Shown piece after piece: positions 1-8,402 of a stretch of 64,000 nt of DNA. Below the pieces are notes generated by a model. That model searched no databases. It worked only from the letters and a program-made list of their open reading frames with translations, and had not been told where the DNA came from. This stretch comes from Xenophilus sp. L33. Its GTDB lineage: Bacteria > Pseudomonadota > Gammaproteobacteria > Burkholderiales > Burkholderiaceae_C. The stretch is taken from NCBI RefSeq assembly GCF_009765735.1, contig NZ_LMUW01000013.1:53963-117962 (forward strand). The letters run 5' to 3'. Every line of letters begins with the position of its first letter. Positions within the stretch are counted from its first letter, which is position 1. The position numbers and the translations under genes were made by a program.

Positions 1-170
1 ACCTGCGCGCGGACCTGGTGCGCCTCTGGCTGGCGCATCCAGCGACCCTGGCCCGGATCGGCTTCGACGGCTTCGCCAACGGCGGCGACGGCCTGCGAAA
101 GCAGGGCTTCGCGCGGCTGGCCGCCGATGAGCGGGAGCCGTGGGAGCCGCTGGTGGAGGCGTCGCGATGA
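1..170 (+). CDS. Gluconate 2-dehydrogenase subunit 3-like small subunit (3' end only)
   Basis: The reading frame is open from the window edge (first full codon at base 3) to a TGA at 168-170, giving the last 55 residues of a protein. The tail contains segments such as [12 protein letters not shown] and [12 protein letters not shown], which resemble the C-termini of small gamma subunits of membrane-bound FAD dehydrogenases (gluconate 2-dehydrogenase subunit 3 family). The stop overlaps the next gene's ATG in an ATGA, so the two are translationally coupled and probably form one enzyme. In characterised relatives the gamma subunit helps export the flavoprotein. The family call rests on a short tail plus the neighbour, so it is tentative. 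Confidence 0.55.
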   Translation, partial: LRADLVRLWLAHPATLARIGFDGFANGGDGLRKQGFARLAADEREPWEPLVEASR

Positions 171-1711
171 ACCTCGATGCCATGCGCCGTCATGACGAGA
201 GCGAGGCGGTCGATGCCGTGGTGATCGGCACCGGCGCCGGGGGCGCGCCGCTGCTGGCCATGCTGGCGGCACGCGGCCTGCGGGTCGTCGCACTGGAGGC
301 TGGCCCCAATCAGGAGCCCGAAGCGCACACGCCCGACGAGACGGAGGGAACGGACATCAACTGGATGGAAGAGCGCCTCAGCGATGGCGCCACCCCGACG
401 GCCTTCGGCGCCAACAACAGCGGCACCGGCGTGGGCGGATCGACCCTGCACTGGGGCGCGTTCACGCCGCGCCCCGATCCGCGCGACCTGAAGCTTCGGA
501 CGTTGACCGGCAGCGGCCAGGACTGGCCGATCGATCACGCCGAGCTGGTGGGCTATATCGAGCGCGTCGAGCGCTTCATCGGCGTCTCCGGCCCGGCACG
601 CTATCCGTGGGACCCGGAACGCAGATACCCGTTGCCGCCTGCGAAGCGGAACGCGTCGGCCGACATGATGGCGCGCGGCTGCGATGCGCTCGGGATTCGA
701 ACGGCGGACGCGCCGGCCGCGCTCGTCTCGCGCGACTGGCGTCAGGAAGGCGGCGGTCTGCGCCAGGCCTGCGTCAACTGCGGCTCCTGCCACCAGGGAT
801 GCCGCAACGCCGCCAAGGCCAGCATGGACACGACCTACCTGCCGCTGGCCGTTGCGCACGGCGCCGAGATCCGGCCGGGATGCCGGGTCCACGGCATCGA
901 GCGCGACGCCGCGGGCCGTGTGAACGGTGTCGTGTACCGGCATCGCGGCATCGACCGCAGGCAGCGCTGCGCGGCGCTTTTCGTCTGCGCGGGCGGCATC
1001 GAGACGCCGAGGCTGCTGCTGCACACGGGCCTGGCCAACGGGAGCGGGCAGGTCGGCCGGAATTTCCTTGCGCACGGCGCCACCCAGGTCTGGGGCCGGT
1101 TCGATGCCGAGATGCGCGGGCACCGCGGCTATCCGTCTTCGCTCGTCACCGAAGACACGCTGCGGCCGGAGAACGCCGACTTCGCCGGCGGCTACCTGAT
1201 CCAGAGCCTGGGCGTCATGCCGCTCACGCTGGCGACCTCGCTGGCTCGCAGCGCCGGACTGTGGGGTGACGCGCTGGTGGCGGCGGTCGACGGTTACCGT
1301 TTCATGGCCGGCGTCGGCATCAATGCCGAGTGCCTGCCGTCCGATGCCAATCGGCTGGCGCTGTCGAACGAGCTCGACGAATTCGGCATGCCGAAGGCGC
1401 GCGTCACCTTCAGCGCCGGCGCCAACGAACAGGCCATCGATCGGCATGCGACGCAGGTCATGCGCCAGATCGTCGAAGCGGCCGGGGCGACCGGCACGAT
1501 GGTGCTGCCGCGCACCGCCCACACCGTGGGCACCTGTCGGATGGGCGTGGACCGCGAGACTGCGGTGGTCGATCCCGATGGCCGGAGTTTCGACATCGAC
1601 AATCTTTGGATCTGCGACAACTCGGTGTTTCCAAGTGCACTTGTCGCGAACCCGGCGTTGACGATCATGGCGCTCTCGTTGCGGACGGCGGAGCGCTTCC
1701 TGGCTGGTTGA
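167..1711 (+). CDS. GMC-family FAD dehydrogenase, catalytic subunit with Cys cluster
   Basis: A 514-residue flavoprotein of the glucose-methanol-choline family, predicted to oxidise an alcohol or sugar and pass electrons to the respiratory chain. The FAD-binding GTGAGG motif is at residues 21-26. The C-terminal part has the GTCRMG segment and an NPALT motif typical of the family. Residues 202-212 hold four cysteines (C202, C205, C208, C212) spaced C-x2-C-x2-C-x3-C. This resembles the Fe-S-binding cysteine region of the alpha subunit of bacterial FAD-dependent glucose/sorbitol dehydrogenases. The ATG at 167 is chosen over the GTG at 140 because it overlaps the stop of the upstream small subunit (ATGA). 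No cytochrome beta subunit follows. The substrate is not determinable from sequence. Confidence 0.88.
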   Translation: MNLDAMRRHDESEAVDAVVIGTGAGGAPLLAMLAARGLRVVALEAGPNQEPEAHTPDETEGTDINWMEERLSDGATPTAFGANNSGTGVGGSTLHWGAFTPRPDPRDLKLRTLTGSGQDWPIDHAELVGYIERVERFIGVSGPARYPWDPERRYPLPPAKRNASADMMARGCDALGIRTADAPAALVSRDWRQEGGGLRQACVNCGSCHQGCRNAAKASMDTTYLPLAVAHGAEIRPGCRVHGIERDAAGRVNGVVYRHRGIDRRQRCAALFVCAGGIETPRLLLHTGLANGSGQVGRNFLAHGATQVWGRFDAEMRGHRGYPSSLVTEDTLRPENADFAGGYLIQSLGVMPLTLATSLARSAGLWGDALVAAVDGYRFMAGVGINAECLPSDANRLALSNELDEFGMPKARVTFSAGANEQAIDRHATQVMRQIVEAAGATGTMVLPRTAHTVGTCRMGVDRETAVVDPDGRSFDIDNLWICDNSVFPSALVANPALTIMALSLRTAERFLAG

Positions 1712-1922
1712 CTCGATCCTTGACCCATGCCAGGCATGTTTCGCTGAGGGCCGCGCCGAGAGCGTTCTGACTCGGGAAAGACGTCGCCAAGGTCAGGCGG
1801 CAGACCTTGTCATAGCCGTCGTGCACATCGGCGAAGCCCTGCAGGCCGTCCACTGCTTGCGCCGTGCGAAACAAGGCGAAGCGCCATTGACCCATGTGCT
1901 GGATGAAGAAGGGGGTGTCCAT
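1665..1922 (-). CDS. Small hypothetical protein
   Basis: An 85-codon ORF read from an ATG at 1922, with a good ribosome-binding site just upstream on the minus strand (GGGAGGAA, 7 bases before the ATG). The protein begins MDTPFFIQHMGQWRFALF and is rich in aromatic residues near its N-terminus. I see no recognisable domain, signal peptide or membrane segment. Its last 47 bases overlap the convergent end of the GMC dehydrogenase gene, so the true C-terminus may be shorter or the gene may be a remnant. The upstream A+T-rich stretch at 1940-2010 could carry its promoter. Function unknown. Confidence 0.45.
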   Translation of the reverse strand: MDTPFFIQHMGQWRFALFRTAQAVDGLQGFADVHDGYDKVCRLTLATSFPSQNALGAALSETCLAWVKDRVNQPGSAPPSATRAP

Positions 1923-2311
1923 CGCCAATTCCTCCCGTTTTTATGGCTGGAAATTTTGGCGAGGAAAATAATCGTCGAAGTGATGGATGTAAAGGATGGG
2001 TCGACACTTATCGGCTATCTCGAGATGGCCTTTTCTCCTGCGTGCTGCGATTGCACGGCCTGTTCGTCGATCCAGGCCAGCAGGGTGCCGTCGATGACAG
2101 GGACAAGGCCACGACTGAGTCGGGTCCGGGCGCGGGCCACGGCCTGCCGAGCAGCATGTTCGGGCAGGGTGCGCCCTTGAAGGAGTTCGACGATCAGTGC
2201 CTCAGCGGCGAAATGACAGAGAGCGATGGCAGTCTTTCCGCAAACGATGCACCGAGTCTAGGCAGGCGTCGCGGGCGTTGTCTGCCTGCTATCGAACACA
2301 AGAGCGTGGAC
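1923..2311. other. Intergenic stretch, partly A+T-rich, with a start-less open frame
   Basis: No complete gene was found. Bases 1940-2010 are clearly richer in A+T than the surroundings and lie just upstream of the minus-strand gene starting at 1922. A TTTACA hexamer there could serve as a -35 element for that gene, but no convincing -10 follows at the usual spacing. The remainder contains the start-less frame described separately. Confidence 0.5.
2015..2257 (-). pseudogene. Start-less ORF, probable gene remnant
   Basis: On the minus strand an open frame of 80 codons runs from just after an in-frame TAG (2258-2260) to a TAG at 2015-2017. It has no ATG, GTG or TTG near its beginning. The translation looks protein-like, not random. 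It starts RCIVCGKTAIALCHFAAEA (a CxxC followed by a C-H pair, possibly a metal site) and later reads VPVIDGTLLAWIDEQ. I do not recognise the family. It could be the 3' part of a decayed gene, or a small gene broken by a nonsense change or sequencing error at the upstream TAG. Confidence 0.35.
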
Positions 2312-2542
2312 CTAGCTCATCTTGTCGATCTCGTGGCGTGCCGCCCGAAGGACGCCGTCGAACGAGTGCATCGGCGGCTTGACAGGCGACTTCACGCCGG
2401 TGGTGTGCTCGACGCCGTCGACCGTGACGCACGACTCGAACAGCCCGTCGCCCACCGGCGTGACGCTGACTTCGATCAGTCTTTCCTTGTAGGTTTCCGA
2501 GAGCAGCGTTTCGGTCTGGGCATTGCGAATGGGCGTGGTCAT
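2312..2542 (-). CDS. Small conserved-looking hypothetical protein
   Basis: A 76-residue protein starting MTTPIRNAQTETLLSETYKE. An AAGGAA ribosome-binding site lies a few bases upstream of the ATG at 2540-2542. It is mostly polar and charged, has no signal peptide or membrane segment, and is probably cytoplasmic. The middle reads as beta-strand-like (LIEVSVTPVGDGLFESCV). It is divergent from the antiporter gene that begins at 2665. I cannot name a family. Confidence 0.6.
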   Translation of the reverse strand: MTTPIRNAQTETLLSETYKERLIEVSVTPVGDGLFESCVTVDGVEHTTGVKSPVKPPMHSFDGVLRAARHEIDKMS

Positions 2543-2664
2543 GCGGGTTCCTTGGGGCGTCGAGCGTCACGGCGACACCGATTGTCCGCCCGCCGTGTGT
2601 CCGCTGCGCGGCAGCGGACTGAACCGCTCGCAGGCGGACCTGAACGACTCCGTATCATTTCGCG

Positions 2665-4311
2665 ATGGGACATCTCGATGCGATCGAAGCCATCATCATC
2701 GCGCTGGTGGTGACGCAACTGGTCATTTCCGCGGCCGCGACCGCGGGTCACCGGCTCAGCATCCCGCCGCCCCTGATCCTGGTGTCGGCGGGCGTCGGCG
2801 TGAGCCTCATTCCGGGCCTGCCGGACTTCGTCATCGATCCGCAGATCATCCTGCTCGGCCTCTTGCCGCCCTTGCTGTACGCCACCGCGGCATCGATTCC
2901 GGTGAGCAACCTGCGGCGCGAGCTGACCGGCGTCAACGCCCTGTCGATCACGCTGGTGGTGCTCACCTCGCTCGGGCTCGGTGCGCTCTTCGTGCTGCTG
3001 ATCCCCGATCTGGGCTTCGGCTGGGGCGTGGCGCTCGGTGCGATCCTGAGTCCGACGGACGCGGTCGCGACCTCGATCATCAAGGGCCGCGGCGTGCCCA
3101 GCCGGATCGCCCTGATCCTCGACGGCGAGAGCCTGCTCAACGACGCCAGCGCGCTGATCGTGCTGCGCACGGCGATCGTCGCGACCTCGCTCGGCTTCTC
3201 GTTCTGGCCCACGGTGGGCAGCTTCGTGCTGTCGCTCGGCATCGCGATCGTGGTGGGCTGGCTGGCCGCACACGCCAACCTGGCGATCCGGGCGCATGTG
3301 CGGCACGAGGCGGTCAGCACCATCCTCTCGTTCACCACGCCCTTCCTCGCGGCGGTGCCGGCGGAGCTGCTGCACGGCTCCGGCCTGGTCGCGGCGGTGG
3401 TGGCGGGCTTCGTCATCGGCACCCGCGGGCCGCGCCGGCTGCCGCCGCGGCATCGGCTGTCGGATGCCCAGAACTGGGCCACGATCGAGATGAGCGCGGA
3501 GGGCGTCGTGTTCCTGACGATGGGATTGCAGCTCTCGCGCATCGTCGAGCAGTTGCGGGTCGAAGGCATCGGCGTCCCCGTCGCGATCGGCTTCGCGCTG
3601 CTGGCGCTCGTCACCACGGTCGCGATCCGCGCGCTGTTCGTGGCTTCCCTGCTGTGGCGACTCGGCGGCCGCGAATCGCGGGTGCATGCCAGGAAGGCGC
3701 GGGTCGAGGCGATGCGGCAGGACTTCAAGGCCGGCCGGCTGCCCGACTCGATCGCCAGCGCGATGAAGGGGCGGGAGGTCGGGCCGGGCAGCCCGATGTT
3801 CCAGAACATGCGCCGGCGGGCGCGCCGCTACCTGGCGGACATCGACTACCTCGCGCGGCAGCCGCTGGGCCGCTCCGAGGGCATCCTGGTCGTGTGGGCC
3901 GGCATGCGCGGCGCCGTGACCGTGGCCGCGGCGCAGTTGCTGCCCGCATGGACGCCGCATCGACCGCTGCTGATCTTCATCGCGTTCGCGGTGGCCGCGT
4001 CGTCGCTGCTTGTCCAGGGCGGAACGGTCGGCTTGCTGGTGTCGCGGCTCTTCGGCGGGCGGGGGCAGGGCGCCACGGCACCGGACCCGGAAGAGGGGCG
4101 GCGCATCGAGGCGCTGCTCGCGAGGGTCGAGGCGAAGCTGTCCCGCACGGAAGGCACGCCGGTGCATGCGCATCGGCTCGAGGTGCTGCGAGCGCAGCGC
4201 CATGCCCTGCTGGATGCGAGGGACGACGGACTGATCGACGCGGACCTGCTGGGGGAGGCGCTGCGCGACGTGGACGTAGACGAGATCGTGCTGGAGATGC
4301 GGCAGCGCTGA
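2665..4311 (+). CDS. Na+/H+ antiporter (CPA1/NhaP type)
   Basis: A 548-residue inner-membrane monovalent cation:proton antiporter. The N-terminal two thirds (about residues 5-420) form a run of hydrophobic segments, consistent with 10-12 transmembrane helices. Family motifs are clear: LSPTDAVATS with T131-D132 and GESLLNDASA with N159-D160, the transport-site regions of CPA1 exchangers. The C-terminal part (about 440-548) is hydrophilic, charged and helical, and would be a cytoplasmic regulatory tail. It probably serves pH or sodium homeostasis. Ion preference (Na+, Li+ or K+) cannot be read from sequence. It stands alone between the divergent small gene and the LysR regulator gene. Confidence 0.92.
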   Translation: MGHLDAIEAIIIALVVTQLVISAAATAGHRLSIPPPLILVSAGVGVSLIPGLPDFVIDPQIILLGLLPPLLYATAASIPVSNLRRELTGVNALSITLVVLTSLGLGALFVLLIPDLGFGWGVALGAILSPTDAVATSIIKGRGVPSRIALILDGESLLNDASALIVLRTAIVATSLGFSFWPTVGSFVLSLGIAIVVGWLAAHANLAIRAHVRHEAVSTILSFTTPFLAAVPAELLHGSGLVAAVVAGFVIGTRGPRRLPPRHRLSDAQNWATIEMSAEGVVFLTMGLQLSRIVEQLRVEGIGVPVAIGFALLALVTTVAIRALFVASLLWRLGGRESRVHARKARVEAMRQDFKAGRLPDSIASAMKGREVGPGSPMFQNMRRRARRYLADIDYLARQPLGRSEGILVVWAGMRGAVTVAAAQLLPAWTPHRPLLIFIAFAVAASSLLVQGGTVGLLVSRLFGGRGQGATAPDPEEGRRIEALLARVEAKLSRTEGTPVHAHRLEVLRAQRHALLDARDDGLIDADLLGEALRDVDVDEIVLEMRQR

Positions 4312-4377
4312 AGGCATCGCGGGCTGCAACAATGGGCGTCCGCCAATTCCACAACCCGCCCGCTCGCGAACTCCCGC

Positions 4378-5277
4378 TTGAACCGCCGAGTCGACCCCTA
4401 CAGCGTTCGCTTGTTCGTCTCCGCCGCGCGGGCGGGCTCGATCGTCCGCGCGGCCGAGCAGGAGCACATCGCGCCGTCGGCGCTGAGCCGGCGGCTCGCC
4501 GACCTGGAGCGCGCCTTCGGCACGCCGCTCCTGATCCGGTCGCCGCGCGGCGTCGCGCTGACGGACGCCGGCCAGCTGGTGCTGACCCGCGGCGAGAAGA
4601 TCGACGAAGACCTGCAGGCCTTGCTGCGCGAGGTGCAGACCGAAGGCAACGCGGTGCGCGGCACGGTGCGGCTCTACGCCAACATGTCGGCCGTGATCGG
4701 ATTCCTGCCCGAGCGGCTGCGCGCCTTCATGGCGACCCATCCGCAGATCGAGGTGTCGCTGCAGGAAGAGGACACGCGCGACGTGATCCGCGCCTGCCTG
4801 GACGACCGGGCCGATGTCGGCATCGGCGTCGAGTCGCCGGTTCCGGCCGGGCTGGAGACCTGGCCCTTCGCCACCGACCCGCTGCAGGTGGTGCTGCCCG
4901 CCGGCCATGCGCTGGCGCGTCGCAAGGCCTTGCGCTTCGTGCAGGTGCTCGACCTGCCGCTGATCGGTGTGCACCAGGGCGGCGCGCTGGACCGTGCGCT
5001 CCATGAACGCGCCGCTGCCTCGCACCGCCGCTTCGCGCCCACCGTGTCGGTCAGCAGTTTCGACGCGGTCTGCCGCATGGTCGAGGCCGGGCTCGGCATC
5101 GCGGTGATTCCGCGCAGCGCGGCGGCGGCCTATGCGGGCAACCCGCGCTTCGTGCGGCGACCGCTGGACGAGCCTTGGGCGGCGCGCGAACTGCGCATGT
5201 TCGCGCTGCGCAAGTCGCCTCGCTCGCGCGCGGTGGCGGCCCTGATCGAGCAGCTGCGCGGGTCGATGCGCGGGTAA
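4378..5277 (+). CDS. LysR-family transcriptional regulator
   Basis: A 299-residue LysR-type regulator. The N-terminal winged helix-turn-helix (about residues 8-65) contains the family signature around APSALSRRLADLE and LTDAGQ. Residues about 90-295 form the periplasmic-binding-like effector domain. The start is a TTG at 4378; no in-frame ATG exists at a sensible position, and the family's usual N-terminus (a few residues before the first helix) matches this start. It precedes the aconitase-family gene on the same strand by 79 bases and is the best candidate to control that gene and the downstream Bug receptor. The effector is unknown. Confidence 0.9.
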   Translation: MNRRVDPYSVRLFVSAARAGSIVRAAEQEHIAPSALSRRLADLERAFGTPLLIRSPRGVALTDAGQLVLTRGEKIDEDLQALLREVQTEGNAVRGTVRLYANMSAVIGFLPERLRAFMATHPQIEVSLQEEDTRDVIRACLDDRADVGIGVESPVPAGLETWPFATDPLQVVLPAGHALARRKALRFVQVLDLPLIGVHQGGALDRALHERAAASHRRFAPTVSVSSFDAVCRMVEAGLGIAVIPRSAAAAYAGNPRFVRRPLDEPWAARELRMFALRKSPRSRAVAALIEQLRGSMRG

Positions 5278-5284
5278 GTGCGGA

Positions 5285-5301
5285 TCTCGCGTTTCGCGAG
5301 A
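5285..5301. promoter_or_regulatory. Perfect 7-bp inverted repeat between lysR-type gene and dehydratase gene
   Basis: TCTCGCG, TTT, CGCGAGA: a perfect palindromic hairpin with a 3-base loop, just after the regulator's stop codon. No T-run follows, so it is not a classic intrinsic terminator. It could be a partial transcription barrier or a protein-binding site for the dehydratase promoter region. Confidence 0.4.
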
Positions 5302-5356
5302 CCCGGTCTGCCGCATCGACGCTTTTCGGCATGGCCCGGGCTGGCGAAGATCGGGC

Positions 5357-7345
5357 ATGCCAGACATGCCGCTCGCCAGTTCCGCTCACCTGCAGTTCGC
5401 CCCGTCGATTCTCTTGCTGAGCCGGTCGGCCGACGTCGTCGCCCAGAGCCTCGGCAGCTCGGTCGTTCGCCTCGAGGAAGCGATGCCCTTGCGCGACGAC
5501 GTCTCCACCGACGAGATCACGCCGATCACCATCCTCACGCACTACGACGAGAAGCTCGGCCGCTTCCCCTATACGGGCTTCAGGGCCGGCGACGCGACGC
5601 CCATCGGCGTCGACACGGTCCGCGCGCAGGGCATCGAGGTCGTCGTCGCGGGCAAGCGCTACGGCAAGGGCTCTTCGCGCGAGCACAGCCCGGCCGCGGA
5701 GAAGCTGGCGGGCGTGCGTCTGGTGATCGCGGAGAGCTTCGAGCGCATCTACCGTCAGAACGCCGACAACATCGGTCTCTTCACCTCGACCGACTTCGGC
5801 CTGGTGGCACGCATCCAGCGAGGGGAGGCGATCCCGCTGGCGGACCTGCTGGCCGGCCGCGATGCGCTCGCGGCCGCCATCCTCGGGAGCGGCGGCCTCT
5901 TGCGGTTCGGCCGCACCTTCATGCGAGATATCGGCGTCGAGCCCGACACGACCGACCCGCGGCCGCGAACGCTGTTCGAGAAGATCGTGGCCCGACACGC
6001 CCTGGCCACCGAACTCACGACGGCGCACCCCGCGGCCGGCGACGGGGCCTTCGTGCGAGCGGACTGGCGCTTCATCCACGAGTACTACACCGGCATGGCG
6101 GCGCACATGCTGCAGGCCACCTTCGGACGCTCGCTGGCGCTGCAGGATCCCGACTCGATCCTCGTCTTCGAGGACCACACCTCCTATGTCGAGGAAAGCC
6201 CCGCGCATGTGCGCGGCGGCCTGGTGCCCAACGTGCATCGGATGGTCGAGGCGCAGCGCGCTTTCGCGGCGGCCCATGGCCTGCGCACGCACCGCACCTT
6301 GAGCGAGGCGGAGGCCGCGGTCGACGCCACCGGCAACGTCGCCGGGATCTCGCACGCCATGGTGGCCGAACGCTATGCCTTGCCCGGGCAACTGGTCGTC
6401 GGCACGGATTCGCACACGCCGCACAGCGGCGCGCTCGGATGCGTGGCCTTCGGCGTCGGCACCACCGACATGGCGAACGCGTTCGTCACCGGCGCGGTGC
6501 GGCTCACGGTGCCGCAGTCGCTGCGCATCGAACTGGCCGGCCCGCTTCGCGCCGGCGTCACCGCCAAGGACATCGTGCTGCACCTGCTGGCGCTGCCCTT
6601 CATCCGCGAAGGCGGCGGCGTGGGCAAGGTCTTCGAATTCGTCGGCAGCGCGGTCGAGGTCCTCGGCACCGACGAACGCGCGACGCTCACCAACATGACG
6701 GCCGAGCTGGGGGGCTTCACCGGCATCGTGGCGCCCGACGCGGAGACCGTGCGCTTCCTGCGCGAGCGGCGCGGCGTCGACTTCGCGCTCGAGCCCTGGA
6801 TGCGCAGCGACGAAGGCGCCGCCTATGCCGCCAGCCTGCGCATCGACTGCGGCGAAGTGCCGCCCATGGTCGCGCGCCCGGGCGATCCGGGCAACGGGCT
6901 GCCGCTGGCGTCGGTCGACGAGCCGGTCCGCATCGACATCGCCTATGGCGGTTCGTGCACCGCCGGCAAGCGCGAGGATTTCGACCACTACCACGCGGTG
7001 CTGCGCTGGGCCGCCGACCGAGGGCTGAAGGTGGCGGCGAACGTGGAGCTGTTCCTGCAATTCGGCACCACCGCCGTGCGCGACCACTGCGTCGAGGCCG
7101 GCTATGTCGATGCGTTCGAGCAGGTCGGCGCCCGCATCCTCCAGCCTTCCTGCGGCGCCTGCGGCAACTGCGGCCCGGGCGGCTCGATCCGCCCCGACCA
7201 GGTGACCGTCAGCGCGATCAACCGCAACTTCCCGGGGCGCGGCGGTCCCGGGCAGGTCTGGCTCGCCAGCCCGCCGACGGTCGCCGCCAGTGCGATCGCC
7301 GGCGAGCTGATGTCCTTCGAAGCGCTGCAGGCGCGCTTCGCCTGA
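5357..7345 (+). CDS. Aconitase-family dehydratase with swivel domain at the N-terminus
   Basis: A 662-residue single-chain Fe-S hydro-lyase of the aconitase/isopropylmalate isomerase superfamily. The swivel (small-subunit, LeuD-like) domain is first, with the YGKGSSREH motif at residues 102-110. The catalytic LeuC-like part follows, with GTDSHTPHSGALG, and the [4Fe-4S] ligands are probably C534 (GGSCTAGKR), C599 and C602 (SCGACGNCGP). This order is the reverse of AcnA and resembles AcnB without its HEAT-like domain, or fused LeuD-LeuC. It should reversibly hydrate/dehydrate a di- or tricarboxylate. The Bug-type carboxylate receptor gene 30 bases downstream suggests the substrate is imported. 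A true aconitase or leucine-pathway role is less likely given its position. Confidence 0.88.
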   Translation: MPDMPLASSAHLQFAPSILLLSRSADVVAQSLGSSVVRLEEAMPLRDDVSTDEITPITILTHYDEKLGRFPYTGFRAGDATPIGVDTVRAQGIEVVVAGKRYGKGSSREHSPAAEKLAGVRLVIAESFERIYRQNADNIGLFTSTDFGLVARIQRGEAIPLADLLAGRDALAAAILGSGGLLRFGRTFMRDIGVEPDTTDPRPRTLFEKIVARHALATELTTAHPAAGDGAFVRADWRFIHEYYTGMAAHMLQATFGRSLALQDPDSILVFEDHTSYVEESPAHVRGGLVPNVHRMVEAQRAFAAAHGLRTHRTLSEAEAAVDATGNVAGISHAMVAERYALPGQLVVGTDSHTPHSGALGCVAFGVGTTDMANAFVTGAVRLTVPQSLRIELAGPLRAGVTAKDIVLHLLALPFIREGGGVGKVFEFVGSAVEVLGTDERATLTNMTAELGGFTGIVAPDAETVRFLRERRGVDFALEPWMRSDEGAAYAASLRIDCGEVPPMVARPGDPGNGLPLASVDEPVRIDIAYGGSCTAGKREDFDHYHAVLRWAADRGLKVAANVELFLQFGTTAVRDHCVEAGYVDAFEQVGARILQPSCGACGNCGPGGSIRPDQVTVSAINRNFPGRGGPGQVWLASPPTVAASAIAGELMSFEALQARFA

Positions 7346-7375
7346 ATACCCAAAAAGCCATCTGCTGGAGACAAC

Positions 7376-8356
7376 GTGAAGACCTTGACGACGACTTTCC
7401 GCCGTGCGGCGCTCACCGCGCTCGCCTCGCTTGCCTGCATCGCGCCGGCCGCGCACGCCCAGTCCGACAACAAGCCGCTGCGGATGATCGTCCCGCTGGC
7501 GGCGGGCTCGACCGTCGACAACCTGGCGCGGTCGCTGGCGCCGGGCTTCGGGCGGGCCACGGGCCACACGGTGATCGTCGAGAACGTGGTCGGCGCCGGC
7601 GGCATTCCGGGCACCAGCCAGGTCGTGAAGGCACCCAAGGACGGCCTGACGCTCGGCCTGATCTCGTCGAACCACGTGATCAACCCCGGCATCTACAAGA
7701 CGGTGCCCTACGACAGCCTGAAGGACATCACGCCGATCGCGGTGCTGGCCACGGTGCCGCTGGTGCTGGTGGTGAACCCGGCGCTTCCGGCGCGTAACCT
7801 GAAGGAGCTGCTGGCCTATGCCAAGGCCAACCCCGGCAAGCTGAACTACGGATCGGCGGGCAACGGCAGCACGCTGCACCTGGCGAGCGAACTGCTCATC
7901 AGCAAAACCGGCATCGACATGAAGCACGTGCCCTACCGCGGCACCGGGCCGTTGATCACCGACCTCATCGGCGGCCAGGTGCAACTGGCCTTCGTCTCGA
8001 TCTCCCAGGTGGCGCCGCAGGTGAAGGCCGGCACGCTGCGGGCGCTGGCCGTTTCCACGCCTGCGCGCACCGCCGCGCTGCCCGACGTGCCGACCCTCGC
8101 CGAATCCGGTGCGCCCGGCTACAGCTTCGACGCCTGGATCGCGATGATCGGTCCCGCCGGCCTGCCGAAGGCGATCGTCGACGCCGACTACCAGGCCGTG
8201 AAGGCGGCCCTGGCCTCGCCCGAGGCGCAGGCCTCGCTGACGGCGCAGGGCTTGACGATCCTCGACACCGGGCCCGACCTCGCGCCCGCCTTCTTCCAGG
8301 CCGAATTGACGAAGCACCAGCAACTGGTGAAGCAATCGGGCGCGACCCTGGACTGA
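7376..8356 (+). CDS. Bug-family (TctC) periplasmic substrate-binding protein
   Basis: A 326-residue extracytoplasmic receptor of the tripartite tricarboxylate transporter type. It starts with GTG at 7376, preceded by GGAGA. A signal peptide is evident, with cleavage predicted after A28 (AAHA/Q). Family hallmarks include an early RMIVPLAAGS segment, VENVVGAGG and PYRGTGPLITDLIGGQV. It should bind a carboxylate in the periplasm. No TctA/TctB membrane genes are nearby, as is usual for the very numerous Bug proteins of Burkholderiales. The close spacing to the aconitase-like gene suggests one transcription unit for uptake and conversion of the same organic acid. Confidence 0.92.
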   Translation: MKTLTTTFRRAALTALASLACIAPAAHAQSDNKPLRMIVPLAAGSTVDNLARSLAPGFGRATGHTVIVENVVGAGGIPGTSQVVKAPKDGLTLGLISSNHVINPGIYKTVPYDSLKDITPIAVLATVPLVLVVNPALPARNLKELLAYAKANPGKLNYGSAGNGSTLHLASELLISKTGIDMKHVPYRGTGPLITDLIGGQVQLAFVSISQVAPQVKAGTLRALAVSTPARTAALPDVPTLAESGAPGYSFDAWIAMIGPAGLPKAIVDADYQAVKAALASPEAQASLTAQGLTILDTGPDLAPAFFQAELTKHQQLVKQSGATLD

Positions 8357-8382
8357 CGGGCGAGACCGGTCGCCGCGCTCAC

Positions 8383-8400
8383 CGCCTGCGCGAAAAGGCG
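8383..8400. terminator. Weak hairpin between convergent genes
   Basis: CGCCT and AGGCG form a 5-bp stem around an 8-base loop, followed by TCTTA on the plus strand. It sits in the 46-base gap between the convergent Bug-receptor gene and the membrane-protein gene. The short stem and poor T-run make it a weak terminator candidate. Confidence 0.25.
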
Positions 8401-8402
8401 TC

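Noticed and set aside
2539..8335. Very long minus-strand open frames opposite the antiporter, LysR and dehydratase genes
   Set aside because: They are Arg/Gln/Gly-rich and lack any domain. Such frames arise opposite GC3-rich genes.
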